A stretch of DNA of 64,000 nt from Prevotella sp. GTDB lineage: Bacteria; Bacteroidota; Bacteroidia; Bacteroidales; Bacteroidaceae. The stretch spans positions 62,001 to 126,000 of the forward strand of contig JAGAYI010000005.1 of the NCBI GenBank assembly GCA_017940545.1, read 5' to 3'. The notes under the pieces were generated by a model, which made no database searches, was not told the DNA's origin, and was given only the letters and a program-made list of their open reading frames with translations. Numbering within the stretch: position 1 is the first letter of the stretch; every line of letters begins with the position of its first letter. Both the position numbers and the translations under genes were made by a program. Shown here piece after piece: positions 1 to 7,571 of this stretch.

Positions 1-615
1 GACATCCCATCCGCTGACATCCAAGCTTGTCAATGCCCGACAATTTAAAAAAGTAGCATACAAAGACGTTGTTTCGTCGAGCTTAAGGTTTGTTGAGGCA
101 TTTTTCACTTCCACCAACGAAGAGAACACGTGGAACCAACATGCCATGGATGTGGATGTACAACTGCGATAACTATTTTGAAAGTCAACGGTCTGTATGT
201 ATCGAGCATAATAATCCCAGGGATAATCTGAATAATCCTCATAATTAGCAAGATTAACTTCCTCCCCATTTACGTTAAGGACTAAATGTGCTCCCTCACT
301 TGTCTTATATTGTCGATAGGTATAGCCATGATCCTTAAACCCCGTATAGACTGCCGTGATGGCATGCTGGGTTTCGTCATCAGCGGTATAGGTGTCACCT
401 GCGGTATAAGTGTTGGTGTCATAGACGAAGTAAAGCGTGCGGTTGTCGTTGCAGTAGATGGCCTTCTCCGTCGGGTCATCAAGCGTAGAAGCGTAAACGT
501 CAACACTGGGGCTATTACTTCGCGCCATCGAGTTAATACCTGCTGCAATCAAGCAAACACAAACTAAGAGACATTTGGACAAATGTGCTGCAGAGTTGAA
601 TAAGAGTTGTTTCAT
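1..615 (-). CDS. BspA-like / DUF285 surface protein, N-terminal part
   Basis: The reading frame starts at the ATG at 615 and stays open for 205 codons to the window edge, so the C-terminus is missing. It begins with a signal-peptide-like segment (MKQLLFNSAAHLSK, then a hydrophobic stretch ending IAAGINSMA). The last residues visible, LTSLDVSGWDV, are the start of the DUF285/BspA-type repeat ('L..LDVS.WDVS') found in bacterial surface lipoproteins and adhesins. A probable -7 box (TACCTTTG, minus strand) lies at 659-652, about 37 nt upstream of the start. Likely a secreted or surface-exposed repeat protein; the ligand is unknown. The family assignment rests on one repeat unit, so it is moderately firm. 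Confidence 0.7.
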   Translation of the reverse strand, partial: MKQLLFNSAAHLSKCLLVCVCLIAAGINSMARSNSPSVDVYASTLDDPTEKAIYCNDNRTLYFVYDTNTYTAGDTYTADDETQHAITAVYTGFKDHGYTYRQYKTSEGAHLVLNVNGEEVNLANYEDYSDYPWDYYARYIQTVDFQNSYRSCTSTSMACWFHVFSSLVEVKNASTNLKLDETTSLYATFLNCRALTSLDVSGWDV

Positions 616-651
616 AATTTTTATAAGTTATTGTTAAGTTATTTCTGAACA

Positions 652-659
652 CAAAGGTA
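652..659 (-). promoter_or_regulatory. -7 promoter box of the DUF285 gene
   Basis: TACCTTTG on the minus strand matches the Bacteroides -7 consensus TAnnTTTG and lies about 37 nt upstream of the ATG at 615. Confidence 0.45.
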
Positions 660-924
660 AATAATGTAGGGTTAACAAAAAAAAAAAAGAACAAAAGAAT
701 GTTAATTGATGCGATTTTTCTTTGATTTATGTCAATTATTGGAGTTTTTAATGGTTTTTCAACCCTTTTTTGGGGAAACAAATTGGAATAATTGTTTTCA
801 AAGTCTGCACACCTTTGTATCGAGTTTGGTTAGACTTTGTATCGAATTTGTCACGCTTTGCTTACGCTGCTTCCCCGAAGGTCAGGGACGCTCAAATCTG
901 TGCTTTCTGTGGTTTCTGTGTGCC

Positions 925-1000
925 TCTCTGGGAGAAACTGCCGGGGTACGAGGTGGATTCTGCCGGGGAACGAGGGAGTTTCTGCCGGGGAAACTGGAAC
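925..1000. repeat. GC-rich dispersed repeat, copy 1
   Basis: Contains GAGAAACTGCCGGGG, TTCTGCCGGGGAACGAGG and GTTTCTGCCGGGGAAAC in close succession. The same units occur in reverse orientation at 4886-5005 and, more weakly, at 8796-8850. All three copies are intergenic. Confidence 0.6.
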
Positions 1001-1240
1001 TCCGCGGGCGGCAGAAACAATTTGGGCGCCCGCCCCAATATCTTAGGTCGGACGCCCAAATATCTTCGGTCGGTCGGGCTAATCCCTTTTTTCGTTTTTA
1101 CTATCTCAAAAGTGTTGATAGTGGTTCATTTGCAAAGGTATGAAAAAGTGAGCAGAATACAAAATATATTTCGATTTATTTTTATTCTCCGTCTCGGCAA
1201 AAAAATAAACGTGTTTCTTTATTTATTTCTCAACTTTTCG

Positions 1241-1248
1241 TAATTTTG
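1241..1248 (+). promoter_or_regulatory. -7 promoter box of the DUF4923 lipoprotein gene
   Basis: TAATTTTG matches TAnnTTTG and lies 46 nt upstream of the ATG at 1295. Confidence 0.45.
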
Positions 1249-1294
1249 CCCCCAGATAACTAAAATAATACTAACCTTTTAAATATATAGCATT

Positions 1295-1918
1295 ATGAAG
1301 AAAGTTTCTATGACACTTCTCGCAGCCCTGGCTCTGATGATGTCGAGCTGCATGACCACTGGGCTCGGAACAACATCAAACACCAGTTCCAACAGCAATG
1401 TGTGGGGTAATGTAATCGGTGCAGTACTGGGCCAGGTACTGATGGGCGGCATGACGTTCGACCAGTCGAGCCTTCTGGGCAACTGGAGCTACTATGCTCC
1501 CAATGTGGCCTTTACTACCCAGCAGGCGCTGGCAACGGCCGGTGGTGCTACCACGATCAACAACATGTCGTCATCGCTGGCAAGCGACTACAACAACATC
1601 GGCATCAATCGTAACAACACGTCCTTCTCGTTCCTTGCCGGCAACAAGTTCTCGGCTAAGGTGAACGGCATCCCCTTCAGCGGAATCTATACCTACAACT
1701 CTCAGAATGGTGAGATTGCGCTCAAGACCGCTACTGAGACCCTCAAGGGCAACGCCATCAAGACTGAGAAGGGAATGGCCCTGATGTTCGACTCCAAGCA
1801 GATGACCAACCTCCTTCAGAAGGAAGGCAAGGTGAGCAACGCTACTGCCGTTGAGGCTGTCAGCAAGCTTGCCAAGAGTGCCGACGGTGCGCGTGTGGGC
1901 TTTGAACTGACAAAGTAA
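1295..1918 (+). CDS. DUF4923 family lipoprotein
   Basis: 207 residues. The N-terminus (MKKVSMTLLAALALMMSSC) is a lipoprotein signal with the acceptor Cys at about residue 19, so the mature protein should be lipid-anchored in the envelope. The remainder (short Ser/Asn-rich linker, 'LLGNWSYYAPNVAFTT', later 'GIPFSGIYTYNSQNGEIALK') matches the Bacteroidota family DUF4923, which has a lipocalin-like flavour. Its biochemical role is unknown. It is monocistronic: its own -7 box sits at 1241-1248, and a strong hairpin follows at 1954-1999, shared with the convergent GH51 gene. Confidence 0.8.
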   Translation: MKKVSMTLLAALALMMSSCMTTGLGTTSNTSSNSNVWGNVIGAVLGQVLMGGMTFDQSSLLGNWSYYAPNVAFTTQQALATAGGATTINNMSSSLASDYNNIGINRNNTSFSFLAGNKFSAKVNGIPFSGIYTYNSQNGEIALKTATETLKGNAIKTEKGMALMFDSKQMTNLLQKEGKVSNATAVEAVSKLAKSADGARVGFELTK

Positions 1919-1953
1919 GTAGCAGGCTTATTGAATAGCTCTCTCAGAGATAG

Positions 1954-1999
1954 TTAGAGGAAGTTCTTTGCAAGCAAAACGGCAAAGAACTTCCTCTAA
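1954..1999. terminator. Bidirectional hairpin between convergent genes
   Basis: A perfect 18-bp inverted repeat (1954-1971 and 1982-1999, starting TTAGAGGAAGTTC) with a 10-nt loop lies between the stops of the DUF4923 gene and the GH51 gene. Its position and symmetry suit a bidirectional terminator. Confidence 0.7.
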
Positions 2000-2024
2000 T
2001 TTCGTCTAACTTCCTCAAATATCT

Positions 2025-4016
2025 TTACTTCTTAAATCGGAAGATGCGGAAGCTCATGGGCGGCAGTTCGTCGCGCAGACGCGACATCTTGTCAATATCC
2101 TTGATGACGGTCTCGCCCTTGACGGGCGTGATGAGCTCCGGACGGCTGATGCTGTTCTCGTCGTCCATGCCGTCATGGCTCAGCGTCAGCACCTGAACCA
2201 TGCGGTCGCCCTTCATGCCATTGAGGTTGAAACTGACAGCCTGCCGGGTCTTCGATGTGTTGGCTACCTTGATGATGACCTCGCTCGTCTTGGCGTCGTA
2301 GGCAGCCGATGCGAAGAGTCCGCCCTGACCTTCCTGGTTTGCCACAGGTTTCTTCTGCATGGTGAGTTGCAGCACATTGGTTCCGGCATTGGTGGCATAC
2401 ATCTGCTGCACGTAGTAGCTGACGGTCTTGAACATCTGTGTGTTGTCATACCATATCTGGTCGGGACGCCACTGCCAGCCATCTACATGGGCAAAGAGTG
2501 GGGCGGGGGTAGTCATGTGAACGACATCAGCATTGCGCTCGAAACCAGTCATGAAGGCGGCCTCAAGAATGGCGGCCTCGTAGTGGTTCCACTTCTTTCC
2601 TTTGCCGTGGCATGCATATTCGCCGGCAAACACTTTAGGACCCTTGCGGTCGTAAGAGTCGTAGCGCAGTCCGTGAGTGAGGAACCACTGTTCGTCGCGG
2701 TAGTAGTGCTCATCTACGAGGTCGGCCTTCTGTGCTTTCATGGCCTTCCATCCGTCCTCAAAGCGGTAGGTGTTGTCGGGCACGTCCTCGGGCACGGGGC
2801 CGCTGGTGCCTACTATCTTGATGTCGGGATATTTGGCGCGTATGGCTGCAACAAAGGGCTTGAGGCGCTCGTAGTAGAACTCGCCCCATTGCTCGTTGCC
2901 CACGCCGATGTACTTCATGTTGAAAGGTGCTGGGTGGCCCATGTCGGCACGCACTTTTCCCCACTTGGAGGTGGCGGGGCCGTTGGCAAACTCAATGAGG
3001 TCCAGACAGTCGTCAATGTATGGCTGCAGTTGGTCTAAGGGTACGTGAGCCGACTCGTTTTCCCAGTTTTGGTACTGGCAGGCCAGTCCGACACTCAGAA
3101 TGGGTAGCGGTTCAGCGCCGATGTCTTCAGAAAGTTGGAAAAACTCGAAGAAGCCGAGGCCGTACGACTGGTAGTAGTCGGGGTAGTAGCGGTAGTCGAA
3201 AGTGTATTCCCAGCGGTTGTGGTTTAGGGGTCGGTTCTCCACGGGACCCACTGAGTTCTTCCACTGGTAGCGCTCTTCGAGGTCGCCGCCCTCCACGATG
3301 CATCCGCCGGGGAAGCGGAAGATGCCGGGCTTGAGGTCGGCCAGTGCCTGTGCCAGGTCGAGTCGCATGCCGTTCTCACGTCCCTTAAAGGTGTTCTTGG
3401 GGAACAGCGAGATGTGTTCCAGAGCCACGCTGTTATCTCCCTTCAGGAAGATGCGCAGCTTGGCATGTTTGTTGGTTTCTGGCGATGTCAGCATGACGGT
3501 GTATTTTTTCCAGTCGGCCGATGTGATGCTGAGTTCCTGCTCCACGAACTGCTGTTCTTCGCCCATGGACTGCTCGTCAATGAGCTGCACGCGGATGGTA
3601 GCACTACCCTGCAGGGCCTTTGCCCACACGGAGAAGCGGTACTGCTCGCCTTTCTCCACGCCAATACCGAAGTAGCCCTCGTTGACGAGACCCGTGCGAC
3701 GCTCCTTGTGGCCGGGGCTGTGCAGAACGACGTAGTGTGGGCAGCGGTCAAAGGGACCGTCGTCCTTCAGCTCTACGCGTCCGAAGGCCTGCCAGCCCAT
3801 GAACGACTGGGGAAATTCGAACGAGCGATTCTTTACCAACTCGCCATACAGGCCACCGTCGGCAGCGAAGTTGATGTCCTCAAAGAAAATACCATACATG
3901 GTTGACTGGATGGGAGCTCCGAGTTTCTTGGTGTTCACGTCCATCACATGTGTTTGCGCACTGGCAGTCAGCGCGGCTGTTAGTGCAAAGGCACTTGTCA
4001 GTAATTTGAATTTCAT
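2025..4016 (-). CDS. GH51 alpha-L-arabinofuranosidase, secreted
   Basis: 663 residues, full length for the Bacteroidota GH51 enzymes. A signal peptide (residues 1-20, ending LTASA) exports it. Residues about 70-205 form a carbohydrate-binding-like beta domain inserted after the first strand of the fold. The TIM barrel follows, with the acid/base Glu375 in GVGNEQWG and the nucleophile Glu466 in KVFAGEYACHG. A C-terminal beta domain ends in FRIFRFKK. It should release terminal alpha-L-arabinose from arabinan or arabinoxylan side chains in the periplasm or at the surface. It stands alone with no SusC/D pair nearby. A -7 box is at 4058-4051 on the minus strand. Confidence 0.92.
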   Translation of the reverse strand: MKFKLLTSAFALTAALTASAQTHVMDVNTKKLGAPIQSTMYGIFFEDINFAADGGLYGELVKNRSFEFPQSFMGWQAFGRVELKDDGPFDRCPHYVVLHSPGHKERRTGLVNEGYFGIGVEKGEQYRFSVWAKALQGSATIRVQLIDEQSMGEEQQFVEQELSITSADWKKYTVMLTSPETNKHAKLRIFLKGDNSVALEHISLFPKNTFKGRENGMRLDLAQALADLKPGIFRFPGGCIVEGGDLEERYQWKNSVGPVENRPLNHNRWEYTFDYRYYPDYYQSYGLGFFEFFQLSEDIGAEPLPILSVGLACQYQNWENESAHVPLDQLQPYIDDCLDLIEFANGPATSKWGKVRADMGHPAPFNMKYIGVGNEQWGEFYYERLKPFVAAIRAKYPDIKIVGTSGPVPEDVPDNTYRFEDGWKAMKAQKADLVDEHYYRDEQWFLTHGLRYDSYDRKGPKVFAGEYACHGKGKKWNHYEAAILEAAFMTGFERNADVVHMTTPAPLFAHVDGWQWRPDQIWYDNTQMFKTVSYYVQQMYATNAGTNVLQLTMQKKPVANQEGQGGLFASAAYDAKTSEVIIKVANTSKTRQAVSFNLNGMKGDRMVQVLTLSHDGMDDENSISRPELITPVKGETVIKDIDKMSRLRDELPPMSFRIFRFKK

Positions 4017-4050
4017 TGTTATGTTGTTTTAGTTTTGTAGCTTCGTCGGA

Positions 4051-4058
4051 CAAAATTA
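4051..4058 (-). promoter_or_regulatory. -7 promoter box of the GH51 gene
   Basis: TAATTTTG on the minus strand, 34 nt upstream of the ATG at 4016. Confidence 0.4.
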
Positions 4059-4102
4059 GTTAAAATATACGGGAAAAACAAACCTTTTCAAGTGAAATGC
4101 AT

Positions 4103-4110
4103 TATATTTG
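4103..4110 (+). promoter_or_regulatory. -7 promoter box of the orphan receiver gene
   Basis: TATATTTG, an excellent match to TAnnTTTG, 53 nt upstream of the ATG at 4164. Confidence 0.5.
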
Positions 4111-4163
4111 TGACTAATTAACGAAACAGGAGCTCGTTTCCCCTTTTCATAAAAGAGCATGTC

Positions 4164-4520
4164 ATGAAAAAAATTCTTGTAGCAGAAGACAATGACAGTA
4201 ACTACCTGCTGATGACCTACGTGCTGAGAAATCACTACGAGTATGAACGGGCGCGTAATGGTCAGGAGGCTGTCGAAATGGTGAATCAGGCCAATTACGA
4301 GATGGTTCTCATGGATTTGCGAATGCCCGTCATGGATGGTTTACAGGCTGCCCGTGAAATCCGGCAGAAATGTCCGAACCTACCCATTGTCGCCCTGACG
4401 GCCAATGCCTTCGACAGTGACCGCGAGCGTTCGTTAGAGGCAGGCTGTAACGACTTTATTGCCAAGCCCGTCAGTCACGATACGTGCTTGGCCATCATTG
4501 CTAAATACTTGAATGACTGA
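4164..4520 (+). CDS. Single-domain response regulator (CheY-like receiver)
   Basis: 118 residues forming one receiver domain and nothing else. The acidic pocket is E8-D9, the phospho-acceptor is Asp51 (VLMDLRMPVMDG), and the switch residues are Thr79 (ALTANA) and Lys101 (FIAKPV). The sequence type resembles receivers at the C-terminus of Bacteroidota hybrid histidine kinases ('ILVAEDNDSNYLL'), so it may take phosphate from, or compete with, such a kinase. There is no output domain and no kinase gene next to it. It is monocistronic, with a good -7 box at 4103-4110, and is followed by a long repeat-filled non-coding island. Confidence 0.9.
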   Translation: MKKILVAEDNDSNYLLMTYVLRNHYEYERARNGQEAVEMVNQANYEMVLMDLRMPVMDGLQAAREIRQKCPNLPIVALTANAFDSDRERSLEAGCNDFIAKPVSHDTCLAIIAKYLND

Positions 4521-4810
4521 AAACTGCTGGGTAGTGGGTGACGGTTAAGGTGGCATTTTGAGAAAGAAAAGATTGAGGGTATGTCAAAATGATAAAATTT
4601 GAATTGGTAGCTTAACGTGAGTTCGATGTAAGTCTTACGGAATAAACCTGCCTTTGTCAATGGTTTTAATGTTCATTTCTGACGCCTCCCTTTCTCCTTA
4701 ACTCCTTAGAGAAAAAATCGGGCATTTCCCTTTGCGTTTCCGTATTTTCTTCGTAACTTTGCAGAAAGCAAAAGTGCAGAAAGCAACTAACCAAGAAAGG
4801 ACAACGCCGC

Positions 4811-4876
4811 CCGCTGTTAGAACTAACACCGCCCGCTGTGAGTTCTAACAGCGGGCGGTGTTAGTTCTAACAGCGG
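4811..4876. repeat. 29-bp perfect palindrome with 8-nt loop
   Basis: Arm 4811-4839 (CCGCTGTTAGAACTAACACC onwards) and arm 4848-4876 are exact reverse complements, separated by GAGTTCTA. Each arm also carries the unit CCGCTGTTAG / CCGCTGT twice, so alternative foldings are possible. Confidence 0.8.
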
Positions 4877-4885
4877 CCGCTGTGT

Positions 4886-5005
4886 TCCTGTCTCCCCGGC
4901 AGTTTCTCCCTGCTTCCCCTACCCAAAGTCCCCGTTCCCCCGGCAGAAACTCCCCGTTTCCCCGTACCTTTCTCCCTCGTTCCCCGGCAGTTTCTCCCGG
5001 AGAGG
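4886..5005. repeat. GC-rich dispersed repeat, copy 2
   Basis: Several units of CTCCCCGGCAGTTTCTCCC and CCCCGGCAGAAACTCCCC, the reverse complement of the units at 925-1000. Confidence 0.6.
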
Positions 5006-5094
5006 TAGCACTGCTAAAAGCAGGCTTATTGCCTAAGGCTTACGTCGAACTCACGTTAACTTACTATCTGTAAGTACCATGCTCAAAAAATAAC

Positions 5095-5148
5095 AAAGAA
5101 AAGTCCATTTCTTATCCTTGAATAGGATTCTGAAATGGACTTTTCTTT
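5095..5148. terminator. Terminator-like hairpin
   Basis: A perfect 17-bp inverted repeat (5095-5111 AAAGAAAAGTCCATTTC and 5132-5148) followed by T-rich sequence, with a small nested stem ATCCT/AGGAT inside. It lies between the convergent receiver and lipoprotein genes and could end transcription from either side. Confidence 0.65.
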
Positions 5149-5223
5149 CTTTTGAGTTTTAAACTGTTAGATTTTCAAGAGGGCATCTCCATTTTGACAC
5201 ATCCTCACCTTTTTGTGTTTCGT

Positions 5224-6090
5224 TTATTTCACGACAATTACCAGATACTTGTTGGAGCTCCAGAAACGCTGTGGGTCGGTAATCTGCAGCACATACTGGC
5301 CACTACCGTCCTTCTCCAGCGTGTAGCTGCCTGAGGGGTGGCTGGTTTTGATGTCGGCCGACTTTGAGTAGAGTTTGATTTCCTTGGTGGTGCGGATGTC
5401 AATCTTGGTGAAGTAGTCCTTGTTGTAGTTTGCACTCACCTTGGCCTTCTTGAAGAGGCCGCCGCCGTCCAGAATGCCCTGCGACTTCAGTTCCTTTTTC
5501 GTTCCGAACACGAAGTAGGCGGCGTTCAGCTCGCGGTCCTGGTTGGAAATGGTCTGCTGCTGCTGGGTGTTAGCCTCTGTCAGGTTGTTCACGTCGGTGC
5601 TCAGCTCGGTCACGCGCTGGTCCAGTTCGCGAATGTGGATGTTCTTCGATTCCAGCTCGGCCTGCAGCTGTGCTATCTGCTCGTCCTTTGCCTCCAGCTG
5701 TTTCTGCAGGTTGTCAAGTGCCTTCTGCAGGGCGTCAGCCTTAACGTTGCTCGACTTCAGCTGCTGGCGCAGTTTGTTGATGAGTGTGCGGTTCTGCTCC
5801 ATGGTTGACTTGATGAACTGCATGTTCTCCTGAATGCGTGCAGTGGCATTGCTGCCTTCGCCCGAGCGTGCCAGATTTACACGGCCTTCTGCTTCGTTAA
5901 TAACACGGAAGCCCTCCTCAATCTCGTTGAACGTTGTCATCATGTCGTTCAGTTCATTGTCTCTTTGGGCAATAACCTGATTCAGCGAGTCGCGTTCCTG
6001 AATGGCCCTCAGTTCAGCATCGCTGTTCTTTCCTAAGTTGCATGATGCCAGTGCGGCGCAGCACATGGCCAGTAAAAAAACTTTTTTCAT
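5224..6090 (-). CDS. Coiled-coil lipoprotein of unknown function
   Basis: 288 residues. The N-terminus (MKKVFLLAMCCAALASC) is a lipoprotein signal with the acceptor Cys at residue 17. Residues about 25-190 are almost all charged or Gln-rich heptads (for example LRQQLKSS, LEAKDEQIAQLQAELESK) and should form a long coiled coil. The C-terminal 100 residues look like a small beta domain (YFVFGTKKELKSQGIL ... QRFWSSNKYLVIVVK). Such lipoproteins are widespread in Bacteroidota; I cannot assign a partner or substrate. Its ATG overlaps the TGA of rsmI (ATGA at 6090-6087), so the two genes are probably translationally coupled. Confidence 0.75.
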   Translation of the reverse strand: MKKVFLLAMCCAALASCNLGKNSDAELRAIQERDSLNQVIAQRDNELNDMMTTFNEIEEGFRVINEAEGRVNLARSGEGSNATARIQENMQFIKSTMEQNRTLINKLRQQLKSSNVKADALQKALDNLQKQLEAKDEQIAQLQAELESKNIHIRELDQRVTELSTDVNNLTEANTQQQQTISNQDRELNAAYFVFGTKKELKSQGILDGGGLFKKAKVSANYNKDYFTKIDIRTTKEIKLYSKSADIKTSHPSGSYTLEKDGSGQYVLQITDPQRFWSSNKYLVIVVK

Positions 6091-6800
6091 ACGCTTTCTT
6101 TGTTGTTAAAATTGTTATTATGATTTTTCTTGTCTTTTCCTTCCACCACCACTACTATTTCGCCTCGTGGCTCCGTCTGGCTGAAGTGGGCAGCCAGCTC
6201 AGCCAGTGTGCCCCGACGGCTTTCCTCGTGCACCTTCGAAATTTCGCGGCAGACGCTGGCCCGGCGGTCTTCACCGAAATGTTCTGCCAGCTGTTGCAGC
6301 AGTTTCAGCAGCCGGTAAGGCGACTCGTAGAAAACGATGGTGCGCTCCTCGTCGCGGAGTGCTTCCAAGCGGCTTTGCCTGCCCTTCTTCGGAGGCAGGA
6401 ATCCCTCGAAGCAGAAGCGGTCGCAGGGCAAACCGCTCGACACCAGTGCCGGCACAAAGGCCGTGGCTCCAGGAAGTGTCTGCACCTCGATGCCTGCGCG
6501 TACTGCCTCGCGCACCAGAAAGAATCCCGGGTCACTAATGCCAGGCGTGCCGGCATCGCTGATCAGGGCAATGGTCTGGCCACCCTTCAGCCGTTCCACG
6601 ATGCCAGCCGACGTGCCGTGCTCGTTGAACTTATGGTGCGACAACAAGTGGTTCTGAATGTCGTAGTGCTTCAGCAGGATGCCCGACGTGCGGGTGTCCT
6701 CAGCCAGCACGAGGTCTGCCTCCTTCAGAATCCTCACCGCGCGGAATGTCATGTCCTCCATGTTCCCGACGGGAGTCGGTACGATGTAAAGTATGCCCAT
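6087..6800 (-). CDS. rsmI: 16S rRNA (cytidine1402-2'-O)-methyltransferase
   Basis: 237 residues from the ATG at 6800. RsmI uses S-adenosylmethionine to 2'-O-methylate C1402 in the 16S rRNA decoding centre. Family signatures are visible: MGILYIVPTPVGNMEDMT at the N-terminus, LAEDTRTSGILLKHYDI, the AdoMet loop ISDAGTPGISDPG, the GATAFVPALVSSGLP segment and the later FYESPYR. The frame can be extended 38 codons upstream to 6914, but that part is low-complexity and lies upstream of a -7 box (6816-6809), so 6800 is the start. The box ends only 8 nt before the ATG, implying a very short leader. It overlaps the downstream lipoprotein gene by ATGA. Confidence 0.95.
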   Translation of the reverse strand: MGILYIVPTPVGNMEDMTFRAVRILKEADLVLAEDTRTSGILLKHYDIQNHLLSHHKFNEHGTSAGIVERLKGGQTIALISDAGTPGISDPGFFLVREAVRAGIEVQTLPGATAFVPALVSSGLPCDRFCFEGFLPPKKGRQSRLEALRDEERTIVFYESPYRLLKLLQQLAEHFGEDRRASVCREISKVHEESRRGTLAELAAHFSQTEPRGEIVVVVEGKDKKNHNNNFNNKESV

Positions 6801-6808
6801 ACAGCGGC

Positions 6809-6816
6809 CAAAGGTA
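6809..6816 (-). promoter_or_regulatory. -7 promoter box of rsmI, next to the start codon
   Basis: TACCTTTG on the minus strand ends 8 nt before the ATG at 6800. It decides the rsmI start, since the longer frame would begin upstream of it. Confidence 0.5.
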
Positions 6817-6828
6817 CACATTTTAAGT

Positions 6829-6926
6829 GAAGAATGAAGAAAGAAGAATGAAGAATTTGCTGCCGTCAACGAGTATTTAACCTTTTTTACCATCCATGGT
6901 GGCTGATTCTTCATTCTTCATTCTTC
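6829..6926. repeat. GAAGAAT repeats in inverted orientation
   Basis: GAAGAATGAAGAA-type units at 6829-6856 face their reverse complement at 6906-6926 in the space between the divergent rsmI and tdk promoters. This could form a hairpin; no protein is encoded. Confidence 0.55.
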
Positions 6927-6945
6927 TTTTTTTCAATTTTTTTAT

Positions 6946-6953
6946 TACCTTTG
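6946..6953 (+). promoter_or_regulatory. -7 promoter box of tdk, next to the start codon
   Basis: TACCTTTG ends 7 nt before the ATG at 6961. Confidence 0.5.
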
Positions 6954-6960
6954 TGCCGTT

Positions 6961-7554
6961 ATGACAGAGACATTTACTGGAGAGGCACGCAGGCCCGGAC
7001 GAATAGAAGTGGTGTGCGGCTCTATGTTTTCGGGCAAGACCGAGGAACTCATCCGTCGCATGCGGCGTGCTGAGTTCGCACGGCAGAAAGTGGAAATATT
7101 TAAGCCTGCCATCGATACGCGCTATAGCGAGGAAGACGTGGTCAGCCACGACCAGCACGCCATACCCTCAACGCCTATCGATTCTTCGGCCAGCATCCTC
7201 TTGCTGTCCAGCGACATTGATGTGGTGGGCATCGACGAGGCGCAGTTTTTCGACATGGGGCTGGTTGATGTCTGCAACCAGCTGGCCAACCGTGGTGTGC
7301 GCGTCATAGTGGCAGGGCTCGACATGGACTTCCGGGGCGTTCCCTTCGGCCCTATGCCCGCTCTGTGTGCCATTGCCGACGATGTCACCAAGGTGCATGC
7401 TATTTGTGTCAAGTGCGGAAATCTGGCATATGTCAGCCATCGAATAGTAGATGACGAACGCCGCGTGCTGCTCGGCGAGACGCAACAGTATGAGCCGCTC
7501 TGCCGTGAGTGCTATCAGAAGGCTTGTGGGCCGAGTGGAGAGATGAGAGACTAA
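6961..7554 (+). CDS. tdk: Thymidine kinase
   Basis: 197 residues, type II (bacterial) thymidine kinase, which phosphorylates thymidine to dTMP in the salvage pathway. The P-loop is [12 protein letters not shown] (about residues 20-31). The Walker B/DEAQFF segment carries the catalytic Glu, and the structural zinc site is CVKCG with a later CREC pair. GLDMDFRG is the substrate-side lasso region. The first ATG is used because the P-loop follows after only about 20 residues and no other start fits. The -7 box ends 7 nt upstream, so the transcript may be nearly leaderless. The AI-2E-type permease gene follows after 17 nt. Confidence 0.96.
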   Translation: MTETFTGEARRPGRIEVVCGSMFSGKTEELIRRMRRAEFARQKVEIFKPAIDTRYSEEDVVSHDQHAIPSTPIDSSASILLLSSDIDVVGIDEAQFFDMGLVDVCNQLANRGVRVIVAGLDMDFRGVPFGPMPALCAIADDVTKVHAICVKCGNLAYVSHRIVDDERRVLLGETQQYEPLCRECYQKACGPSGEMRD

Positions 7555-7571
7555 AGTAAAAACTGATAGAT

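Larger units (their letters stand above)
616..1294. other. Non-coding stretch with GC-rich repeat units
   Basis: No convincing gene lies here; the open frames on the plus strand overlap each other and have no family features. It holds the promoter of the DUF285 gene (left) and of the DUF4923 gene (right). Between about 925 and 1000 there are repeated units of the type GAAACTGCCGGGG / TTTCTGCCGGGG, also found at 4886-5005 and 8796-8850. Near 1021-1080 are short GC-rich repeats (TTGGGCGCCCG; GGTCGGACGCCC; CGGTCGGTCGGG). Confidence 0.6.
4611..5060. repeat. Inner inverted repeat pair of the non-coding island
   Basis: The left arm 4611-4651 (CTTAACGTGAGTTCGATGTA onwards) is the reverse complement of the right arm 5020-5060 at 35 of 41 positions. 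The arms enclose a palindrome and GC-rich repeat units. Confidence 0.65.
4521..5223. other. Non-coding island built of nested inverted repeats
   Basis: About 700 bp without a gene. From outside in, it holds an outer inverted repeat (about 4574-4591 with 5190-5207, core CATTTTGACA), an inner imperfect inverted repeat (4611-4651 with 5020-5060, 35 of 41 positions matching), a 29-bp perfect palindrome (4811-4876), GC-rich CCCCGGCAGTTTCTCCC units (about 4886-5005) and a terminator-like hairpin (5095-5148). The two arms of the inner repeat translate to similar peptides on opposite strands (KAGLFRKTYIELTL and KAGLLPKAYVELTL), which is a consequence of the repeat and not evidence of a gene. Confidence 0.7.

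Noticed and set aside
706..1243. Overlapping plus-strand open frames of 145 and 157 codons.
   Set aside because: They overlap each other in different frames, are low in complexity and run through GC-rich repeats; no signal for translation.
2175..3905. Several plus-strand frames up to 287 codons opposite the GH51 gene.
   Set aside because: All are shadows of a complete GH51 enzyme with both catalytic Glu residues.
4475..5073. Two short frames on opposite strands encoding similar peptides (KAGL..K.Y.ELTL).
   Set aside because: The similarity follows directly from the inverted repeat 4611-4651/5020-5060.
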